Below are positions 1 to 6,038 of a stretch of DNA of 6,038 bases, piece after piece. This DNA is from Deltaproteobacteria bacterium. Lineage in GTDB: Bacteria; Desulfobacterota; DSM-4660; Desulfatiglandales; HGW-15. The first letter of the stretch is position 1; every line of letters starts with the position of its first letter. Made by a program: the position numbers and the translations under genes. The stretch lies in the NCBI GenBank assembly GCA_020342025.1, contig CP070840.1:2505858-2511895 (forward strand), given 5' to 3'. The notes under the pieces are model-generated. The model did no database searches. It worked only from the letters and a program-made list of their open reading frames with translations, and had not been told where the DNA came from.

Positions 1-1127
<1,127 letters not shown>

Positions 1128-1135
1128 TCACCTCC
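1128..1135 (-). promoter_or_regulatory. groEL ribosome binding site overlapping the groES stop codon
   Basis: The reverse strand reads GGAGGTGA, a perfect eight-base complement to the 3' end of 16S rRNA, six bases before the groEL ATG. Its last three bases, TGA, are the groES stop codon. Ribosomes finishing groES therefore stop on the groEL initiation site, which favours coupled translation of the two subunits. Confidence 0.85.
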
Positions 1136-1430
1136 CCTTCTTCTTTTCCACAATACCCAAGATGTCATCTTCTCGCATGATGATATGCTCCACGCCTTCA
1201 ATCTGGATCTCTGTGCCCGCATATTTCCCAAATAGAATAAGGTCATTCTTCTTCACCGCCATGGGAATCCTCTTTCCATTCTCATCCAGTTTCCCAGGTC
1301 CAGCAGCGACCACTTTGCCCTCTTGAGGTTTCTCCTTTGCTGTATCCGGGATAATGATACCTCCGGAAGTCTGCTCATCCTCCTCAATCCTGAGAACCAG
1401 AACCCTGTCACTCAATGGCTTAATCTTCAT
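1128..1430 (-). CDS. groES: Co-chaperonin GroES (Hsp10)
   Basis: This gene encodes the heptameric lid that caps GroEL in the cytoplasm. The protein has 100 residues, close to the usual 95-100. It opens [14 protein letters not shown], carries the mobile loop that docks on GroEL around residues 16-34 ([16 protein letters not shown], with the hydrophobic GGIII edge), then [11 protein letters not shown], and ends with the family pattern [13 protein letters not shown] and [14 protein letters not shown]. The reading frame has two adjacent starts, GTG at 1433-1431 and ATG at 1430-1428. I chose the ATG because it gives the standard MKI N-terminus and sits nine bases from AGGAGG; the GTG at six bases is also usable and would add one residue. 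groEL follows six bases downstream, and the two genes form the classic operon. Confidence 0.97.
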   Translation of the reverse strand: MKIKPLSDRVLVLRIEEDEQTSGGIIIPDTAKEKPQEGKVVAAGPGKLDENGKRIPMAVKKNDLILFGKYAGTEIQIEGVEHIIMREDDILGIVEKKKGR

Positions 1431-1439
1431 CACTCAAAC

Positions 1440-1445
1440 CCTCCT
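1440..1445 (-). promoter_or_regulatory. groES ribosome binding site
   Basis: The reverse strand reads AGGAGG within AAGGAGGG. It lies six bases from the GTG at 1433 and nine bases from the ATG at 1430, so it supports either start of groES. It follows an A-rich stretch that is probably unstructured and open to ribosomes. Confidence 0.85.
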
Positions 1446-1462
1446 TTTTCTTATTTTTTGAT

Positions 1463-1489
1463 AAAAAAACCAAAAGCATTCCTTTTTGG
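1463..1489 (-). terminator. Weak terminator-like hairpin with U7 tract in the groESL leader
   Basis: On the reverse strand CCAAAA (1489-1484) and TTTTGG (1475-1470) form a perfect six-base stem around an eight-base loop, followed directly by seven T residues (1469-1463). This is the layout of an intrinsic terminator, but the stem has only two G-C pairs, so it would be weak. It lies after the predicted promoter and 17 bases before the groES ribosome site. It could be a leaky attenuator, a temperature-sensitive leader structure, a 3' end for read-through from the upstream operon, or simply AT-rich sequence. The geometry is visible; the function is inferred. Confidence 0.35.
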
Positions 1490-1502
1490 CGACCCACTTA
1501 CT

Positions 1503-1522
1503 TGGCTTAAAAACCGGAGCCA
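1503..1522 (-). other. Small stem-loop in the groESL leader
   Basis: TGGCT (1503-1507) and AGCCA (1518-1522) are perfect inverted copies around a ten-base loop. The element lies in the predicted untranslated leader of groESL, just ahead of the hairpin with the U tract. A five-base stem is short and may occur by chance. No known riboswitch or thermometer family was recognised in this leader. Confidence 0.25.
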
Positions 1523-1562
1523 CAAATGAGATTTAACCTGTTGATTTTATTAATGGATGTCT

Positions 1563-1590
1563 AGAATTGAATGAATATAAACACAATTCT
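1563..1590. promoter_or_regulatory. Inverted repeat spanning the groESL -10 box (possible operator)
   Basis: AGAATTG (1563-1569) and CAATTCT (1584-1590) are exact inverted copies of seven bases separated by 14 bases. The -10 hexamer lies inside the spacer and the predicted transcription start falls near the downstream arm. This placement suits a repressor site. The sequence is not the CIRCE element bound by HrcA (TTAGCACTC, nine bases, GAGTGCTAA). The arms are AT-rich, so a chance palindrome is possible. Confidence 0.35.
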
Positions 1591-1601
1591 TGGATTGTCA
1601 A
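1574..1601 (-). promoter_or_regulatory. Sigma-70-type promoter of groESL
   Basis: On the reverse strand a consensus -35 box TTGACA (1601-1596) is followed after 16 bases by TATATT (1579-1574), five of six matches to the -10 consensus. Transcription should begin near 1567, giving a leader of about 135 nt before groES. No sigma-32-type -10 (CCCCAT) accompanies it, so basal expression is probably by the housekeeping sigma factor, with heat control, if any, coming from another element. Confidence 0.7.
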
Positions 1602-1657
1602 GACCATGACAGGTAAGTTAGGGAGGCGTGGGGGCATCCTGGCAGGTTTTCCTAAAA

Positions 1658-3484
1658 TTATCTGTCTTCCCTTCGGCCCATGAACTTCTCCAGCTGATTC
1701 TTGTAGTAACCCATGTTTTCTTTTGCCAGGGAGATGGCCTCCTGGCTGGTCGTGATGGCCTCCTGGCTTAGCCCGTTCGCATAATAGGCCTCTGCGAGGG
1801 TATCAAGAATAAAGGGGGCCCTGTTCAGATCCGCGGCCTTCTTCGCGAGTATCAACCCGCGCTCTCTATCCTTTAGGGTCTCATCAGAAGCGGTGACCAA
1901 GATCCACGCAAGGTTGTTCAGCGCCACAGCCTCTGAATGATCAAGGAGAATTATCTTCTCATAGATCTTGACGGCTTCATCCAGTTTCCCCATTTCATTG
2001 TAGGCTCCCGCTAGAGCCAAGAGAAACTTTACGTTATTCGGATCTTTTGCGAGTTGCTTTTTTACCGCAGTGGTTTTTATCCTATTGCCCAGGTCTTGTT
2101 CTACGGAACTGAAGTTTAGCAGATAGCCAAAGCTGGCAAGAAAGACCAAGTAGATCAGGAAAGAAGTGGCCACAAACCGGTGATGTTTTTTCGCGAGTCG
2201 AGGCTCGCTTAATGTGCGCCAGAGATAATCTACCCGTTCCTTGATGCTGAAATGATGCCAGCTGGGGAGTTCCCTACTCTTTCCGCTGAGGAGCGCAATC
2301 TTCTCAAGAGAGCTGATGGTGGGTCTGGGGCTGCCCATGGCGGCGGCAGAGAAGAGATCCGCCTGACGTTCAAAGTTCCTCATAAAAAATCCCACCACAA
2401 AGCGGAAATAGACGAGTATGATGGCCAGGATCGAGAGTCCGTACATCACCAAGAATGTATGACCTGACAGGGTCTTGGAAAATGTAATAAGAAGGTACTC
2501 TAGAAAGAGGATGTAAAGTCCAGGATCCTCGAGATTGAACAATCCGAGGACTAAGACCATGAAACCGAGGAAGAAAAAAATGTAAAACAGGAGATGACGA
2601 TATTTGGCATGCCCCATTTCATGGGCCACCACAGCCTTCAGTTCTTCCAGAGAGAGGACCTCCATAAGGGCGTCCGTAATGAGTATATATCGAAATCTCG
2701 GGATAATACCCATAATGCCGGCGGTCATCATCTTGCCTTCAAAAATGGGCCATCGCATGAGCTCACGATATTTCAAACCCTTTTCGCGCAAAAAGCGCTT
2801 TACTTCCTTCACCTTGTCCGAAGGTTTAAAAGGACGGCACCCCCACCAATACTGGATAAGCTGCGGCAAAAAGATCATCAGGAAAGTGATGAGAATGGCA
2901 AAAAAGAGAAACTGCCCTTTTGGTTTATTCAGGAAACTATCTGGTCCTCCCCAAGGGGTGAAGGTCATCAAATCATGTGACATGGCGAGCACCAGCCATG
3001 GAAAAAGAATGGGAATGTTCAGCCTCAGATTTGAGGTGATAAAAGACCTTCTCGAGACCTTTGTGCCGAATACGACCGTGTATACGGGGTGGGAAAAATA
3101 CCAAATTGTGCCCAAATAGACAAAAAAGAGGGTGAGGGCGATTACGCCCTGTAAGACAGTAAAATACCTCAAACCCGGAACAACCTGAATCCAGTGTCTG
3201 AGGTAAAAGAAGTTGACGTCCAATGCGAATAGAAATATGGCGAGGATGGAAAGCCGAAATGTCAGTCCCTGATATTCCCGCACCAAACGGCCATGTTCTG
3301 CGGTGTCCTCTTTGAAACGATCAAGGACGCGTTGAAAAACCCATCGGCTGCACCCTGCGAACACAAGCCAGGTGACGAGAAGCATGGTGAGCGTGTAGTA
3401 TAGGGAATTCTCTGCGGGCTTGCTTGGGTAGGCGAAATAGTAGATGAAGAGGACAATAATGAAATAGATAATATTGTTGAACAT
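1658..3484 (-). CDS. Membrane M48-family zinc metallopeptidase with C-terminal TPR repeats
   Basis: This is a predicted inner-membrane zinc endopeptidase of the M48 (HtpX/Ste24-like) family. Numbering is from the ATG at 3484 (608 residues). About six hydrophobic segments (near 4-21, 30-47, 75-95, 108-130, 155-172, 190-212) precede a cytosolic domain containing ITDALMEVLSLEELKAVVAHEMGH. HEMGH at 288-292 supplies two zinc-binding histidines and the catalytic Glu289; FERQAD gives the likely third ligand Glu372 and Asp376. Hydrophobic segments lie near 297-317 and 345-367, with another near 438-458. Three TPR-like units follow (about 481-590, for example LAGAYNEMGKLDEAVKIYEKI). The family commonly removes damaged or misfolded membrane proteins; the substrate here is unknown. 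The frame can also start at GTG 3499, five residues earlier, but its GGAG is only three bases away. The gene follows the RNase gene closely and probably shares its transcript. No gene symbol is justified. Confidence 0.85.
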   Translation of the reverse strand: MFNNIIYFIIVLFIYYFAYPSKPAENSLYYTLTMLLVTWLVFAGCSRWVFQRVLDRFKEDTAEHGRLVREYQGLTFRLSILAIFLFALDVNFFYLRHWIQVVPGLRYFTVLQGVIALTLFFVYLGTIWYFSHPVYTVVFGTKVSRRSFITSNLRLNIPILFPWLVLAMSHDLMTFTPWGGPDSFLNKPKGQFLFFAILITFLMIFLPQLIQYWWGCRPFKPSDKVKEVKRFLREKGLKYRELMRWPIFEGKMMTAGIMGIIPRFRYILITDALMEVLSLEELKAVVAHEMGHAKYRHLLFYIFFFLGFMVLVLGLFNLEDPGLYILFLEYLLITFSKTLSGHTFLVMYGLSILAIILVYFRFVVGFFMRNFERQADLFSAAAMGSPRPTISSLEKIALLSGKSRELPSWHHFSIKERVDYLWRTLSEPRLAKKHHRFVATSFLIYLVFLASFGYLLNFSSVEQDLGNRIKTTAVKKQLAKDPNNVKFLLALAGAYNEMGKLDEAVKIYEKIILLDHSEAVALNNLAWILVTASDETLKDRERGLILAKKAADLNRAPFILDTLAEAYYANGLSQEAITTSQEAISLAKENMGYYKNQLEKFMGRREDR

Positions 3485-3520
3485 AAAGACCTGACCCACC
3501 TACTCCATCGTCTGAATTGC

Positions 3521-5020
3521 CTACTTGGCAGGCACTGCGCCGCCTTTCATAAATTCCAGTTTCCCCTCTCCGGGGGCCAATGAGGGATTACCCTGAAGAA
3601 CAATCGCCACATCATATCGGTCTTCAAGTTCAGCCAACTCTCTCCTCTTTCGATTCTGGAGGTAAGCGGCAACCTCCACGGGAAGGGACCCTTTCACTTC
3701 CGTCACCCCGCCCTTCCAAAGACCCATCCAGATGCGACGCAAAAGGGAAACAGCGGCCGATTCCACAGACATAATCGTCCCCCTGCCCTGGCAATAGTGA
3801 CAGGTTCGGTAACTCCTTGATTGGATGGACGGTCTCAGTCTTTCTCTGGAGAGTTCCAGAAGACCAAATTTAGAGATATGGGATGTATCCGTCTTGGCCC
3901 GGTCTTTTTTCAGCTCTTCTCGAAGGACCTTCTCCACCTCTCTGATATGTTTACGGTCCCTCATATCGATGAAATCAATAACCACCAGCCCTCCCATGTC
4001 TCTTAATCTGAGCTGTCTGGCGATCTCCCCTGCGGCCTCCAGATTGTTGTTATAGGCCATGCTCTCCATATTCTTTCCCACTTTCGCGCGGCCAGAATTC
4101 ACGTCAATGGAAATCAATGCCTCTGTGGCATCGATGACAATGGAACCCCCAGACTTCAATTGGACCTGGTTCCGATAAATGCTCTCAATCTGGCTCTCTA
4201 TTTGGTGCTGGTCAAAAATGGGACGGTTACTCCTGTAATGCTTCACCCGCCCCTTACGCCTGGGGGATATGATCTTCATATATTCCCTGATCCGGTCGTG
4301 GGTTTCCTTGTCGTCCACCAGGATCTCTGAAACCTCACTGTTGTAATAATCCCTTAGCGTACGGAGACATATATCTTGCTCCTTATGAATCACTGAAAGG
4401 GTGGGAGATTCTTTTGCCCTTTTCTTGATGTCTTTCCAAATCCTCATTAAACGGTTGAGATCCCGGGAGAGCTCCCTCTTATTTTGCCCCGCGGCGACCG
4501 TCCTGACGATGTATCCTATCTGTTCCGGGAGCTTCATTCGTCCCATTATGGATTTTAGTCTCTGCCTCTCCTTATCATCCTCGATCTTTCTCGATATGCC
4601 ATTTGTGGTCCGGCCGACAGTCAGGACAAGATATCTCCCGGCCAAAGAGAGATAGGTGGTGAGATGGGCGCCTTTGCGCCCTGGCATCTCTTTTGTCACC
4701 TGGACCAGGAGTTCCTGCCCCTTTTTCACCAGATTCCCAATGGGCGGGATACCCTTGTCTTTCGGATCTCGGCGTGTCGTTTGGTAGTATTCCGGATGTA
4801 TTTCGTCGGCAGGCAATAGACCGTTCTTTTCGGAGCCAAAATTGACGAAACAGGCGTGGAGCCTCGGTTCTATCCGTTCCACAATGCCCTTGTAGATATT
4901 TCCCCTTATCTGCTCGGTCGTGGATGTTTCGATATGAAACCCATCCAGCATGCCATCCTTGATGAAGGCGACCCTGTACTCTTCAGGCTCCAGGGCATTG
5001 ATAAGCATCTTTGTTGTCAT
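3521..5020 (-). CDS. rng: Ribonuclease E/G family endoribonuclease
   Basis: This is a cytoplasmic single-strand-specific endoribonuclease that processes rRNA ends and starts mRNA decay. The 499-residue protein is the compact RNase G form and lacks the long C-terminal degradosome scaffold of E. coli RNase E. In order, it has an N-terminal RNase H-like segment (MLINALEPEEYRVAFI), an S1 RNA-binding domain from about 38 (GNIYKGIVERIEPRLHACFV) with a lengthened loop near 76-98, and the 5'-sensor stretch YIVRTVAAG (Arg173, Thr174). The DNase I-like catalytic domain has SIDVNSGRA with Asp306 and GGLVVIDFIDM with Asp349, the Mg-binding pair equivalent to Asp303 and Asp346 of RNase E. The zinc-link CHYC (Cys407, Cys410) that joins subunits is present. 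All key residues are intact. The ATG overlaps the upstream stop as ATGA, with no strong ribosome site, suggesting coupled translation. An rne label is possible, but length favours rng. Confidence 0.96.
   Translation of the reverse strand: MTTKMLINALEPEEYRVAFIKDGMLDGFHIETSTTEQIRGNIYKGIVERIEPRLHACFVNFGSEKNGLLPADEIHPEYYQTTRRDPKDKGIPPIGNLVKKGQELLVQVTKEMPGRKGAHLTTYLSLAGRYLVLTVGRTTNGISRKIEDDKERQRLKSIMGRMKLPEQIGYIVRTVAAGQNKRELSRDLNRLMRIWKDIKKRAKESPTLSVIHKEQDICLRTLRDYYNSEVSEILVDDKETHDRIREYMKIISPRRKGRVKHYRSNRPIFDQHQIESQIESIYRNQVQLKSGGSIVIDATEALISIDVNSGRAKVGKNMESMAYNNNLEAAGEIARQLRLRDMGGLVVIDFIDMRDRKHIREVEKVLREELKKDRAKTDTSHISKFGLLELSRERLRPSIQSRSYRTCHYCQGRGTIMSVESAAVSLLRRIWMGLWKGGVTEVKGSLPVEVAAYLQNRKRRELAELEDRYDVAIVLQGNPSLAPGEGKLEFMKGGAVPAK
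5017..5020 (-). other. ATGA stop/start overlap between the activase-like gene and rng
   Basis: The reverse strand reads ATGA: the rng start codon ATG (5020-5018) shares two bases with the upstream TGA stop (5019-5017). The only purine-rich sequence upstream, GGAAGG, is too far (about 17 bases) for a normal Shine-Dalgarno. rng translation therefore probably depends on ribosomes that have just finished the upstream gene. Confidence 0.85.
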
Positions 5021-6038
5021 GCGCTATTTAGGTCTGCCCTTCCATGGCGTTCGTAATGTTGCTGTGCTTGATACATGAAGGTCCTGATGGCCGCCTCCCT
5101 GCCGGGTTGGAAGGTGTCATCATAGGGCGTATCCAAATAGGGGACCTTCATACGGTTCATGATGGGCCTGACTATGGCCGAAGTGGCGGTGCCCGGCATG
5201 CATGTGAAGGGATAGACATTGATTACGCCGTTATATCCCTCATGCACATATTCCATGATACCTGGGATGCTCAAGCAGGTCTCTGTTCCCACCTCAAAGG
5301 AATAGAGATCTTCCTTATTGAGCACCTTTTCCAAGTGGCCTATCCTATGATCCCCAGCCAGGTCAATGATTCGCTTCGCCCGTTTATAGATCTGATCCTG
5401 TTTTCTCTGCTGAAATCGAAGTTCTATTTCATAACTGAAGATCCTCTTCAGGTAATTCATGGCCTTGCCAAGACGAAATTGCTTCAGGCTCAACTTCAGT
5501 CCCTTTCTTGCCTCTCTTATCCTATCATAGGTGGTATAATTGAACCATTCCGCAATAGACGCATTGACCACCTCGGCCCCATACTTTTCCAGCACGCGTA
5601 TAACATCCTGGTTCGATTGGACATGGCTTCTCAAGTAAATCTCACCCACAATCCCAATGAGGGGTTTAGGCGGAATGTTCGGATCAATAAGGGCTTTTCC
5701 CTGCTGAACGATCTCCTCCAGCTTATCAAGTATCTTATCCAAATCTTTCTTTGCCCCGTAGGCTTCAAAGCACGCAGCCATCTCATGCATAGATTTCTCT
5801 ATGAATACATCAGCTATGCCCGGCTCTTTTTCATAAGGCCTCACTCTCCACAAAAGCCTGTCTAAGACATCGGCCACGACAATAGAGAAGTAGCCAACCA
5901 TCCGGACATCCGTCTTATTATCCTCTTCAATCATCCCATCCAGAGCATATGCGCTAAATGCGTTGGGTGAGCCAAAATTCACAGCCTTCAGTTCAGGAAA
6001 GGAATCTAAAATGATCCTCTGATACTTATCGTACATCC
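5017..6038 (-). CDS. Acyl-CoA dehydratase activase-related protein (COG3581-like), C-terminal part, cut by window edge
   Basis: The visible 339 residues match the style of the 2-hydroxyacyl-CoA dehydratase/activase-related proteins (HgdB-like, COG3580/COG3581), iron-sulfur proteins common in strict anaerobes. The evidence is KPLIGIVGEIYLRSHVQSN at about 124-142, AEVVNASIAEWFNY at 154-167, a GTETCLSIPGIMEYVHEG segment at 250-267, and the hallmark VYPFTCMPGT at 274-283 with Cys279. Cys254 and Cys279 could be cluster or structural ligands. The ATG at 6036 is probably internal: the family usually has about 100 more N-terminal residues with a cysteine-rich motif ending like CRFG followed by Y, and the codon before this Met is NGG, which could be Gly and is not a stop. 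Function is unproven; most characterised relatives reduce or activate CoA-ester dehydratases. The stop overlaps the RNase start, an unexpected partner for this family. Confidence 0.8.
   Translation of the reverse strand, partial: MYDKYQRIILDSFPELKAVNFGSPNAFSAYALDGMIEEDNKTDVRMVGYFSIVVADVLDRLLWRVRPYEKEPGIADVFIEKSMHEMAACFEAYGAKKDLDKILDKLEEIVQQGKALIDPNIPPKPLIGIVGEIYLRSHVQSNQDVIRVLEKYGAEVVNASIAEWFNYTTYDRIREARKGLKLSLKQFRLGKAMNYLKRIFSYEIELRFQQRKQDQIYKRAKRIIDLAGDHRIGHLEKVLNKEDLYSFEVGTETCLSIPGIMEYVHEGYNGVINVYPFTCMPGTATSAIVRPIMNRMKVPYLDTPYDDTFQPGREAAIRTFMYQAQQHYERHGRADLNSA

Noticed and set aside
1596..1611. TGTCA-N6-TGACA inverted repeat over the -35 box.
   Set aside because: The five-base arms are too short to separate from chance, and one arm is largely fixed by the TTGACA consensus itself.
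1434..1657. A CIRCE operator or sigma-32 promoter for groESL.
   Set aside because: Neither TTAGCACTC-N9-GAGTGCTAA nor a CTTGAA/CCCCAT pair was found. The GAGTG next to the groES start lacks a partner arm.
1612..1657. An intrinsic terminator after the peptidase gene.
   Set aside because: The sequence after the TAA has only the tiny CCTG-C-CAGG palindrome, with an impossible loop and no following U tract.
2604..3119. Overlapping plus-strand frames of 128 and 171 codons opposite the peptidase gene.
   Set aside because: Both are antisense to the conserved HEMGH region and match no known protein style.
5044..5865. A 273-codon open frame on the plus strand opposite the activase-like gene.
   Set aside because: It lies wholly antisense to a gene with clear family motifs, has no recognisable domain, and has no ribosome site of note.

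Overview
The window carries five protein genes, all read on the minus strand, so transcription runs from the right edge to the left. In that order they are: the C-terminal part of an acyl-CoA dehydratase activase-related protein (COG3581-like, open at the right edge), an RNase E/G-family endoribonuclease (rng-type), a multi-pass membrane M48 metallopeptidase with C-terminal TPR repeats, groES, and the first two thirds of groEL (open at the left edge). No RNA genes, mobile elements, CRISPR arrays or long repeats were seen.

Organism: the activase-related family is known mainly from strict anaerobes. The RNase resembles the short bacterial RNase E/G type with a lengthened S1 region, and base composition looks balanced. 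Together these suggest an anaerobic bacterium, most plausibly of the former Deltaproteobacteria (Desulfobacterota and relatives). This is an inference from gene content and sequence style, not a proven assignment.

Layout: positions 6038-1658 look like one tightly packed transcription unit. The activase-like gene and the RNase gene overlap by four bases (ATGA). The RNase and peptidase genes are separated by 21 or 36 bases, depending on the start codon. A 220-base gap follows, and it holds the only clear promoter in the window: TTGACA, 16 bases, TATATT, reading towards groES. No convincing terminator lies between the peptidase gene and this promoter, so read-through into groESL is possible. The groESL leader is about 135 nt. 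It carries an inverted repeat around the -10 box and a weak hairpin followed by seven U residues a short way before the groES ribosome binding site. The usual CIRCE operator is not present. groES and groEL are six bases apart, and the groEL Shine-Dalgarno sequence contains the groES stop codon.

How the genes fit together: groES and groEL make the chaperonin. The M48 peptidase may serve membrane-protein quality control and the RNase serves rRNA and mRNA processing, so the stretch has a loose quality-control theme. The activase-like gene does not obviously fit that theme, yet it is the one physically coupled to the RNase. Nothing here proves a new system. The most interesting points are that coupling, the peptidase with TPRs predicted on the opposite membrane side from its active site, and the unusual groESL leader.
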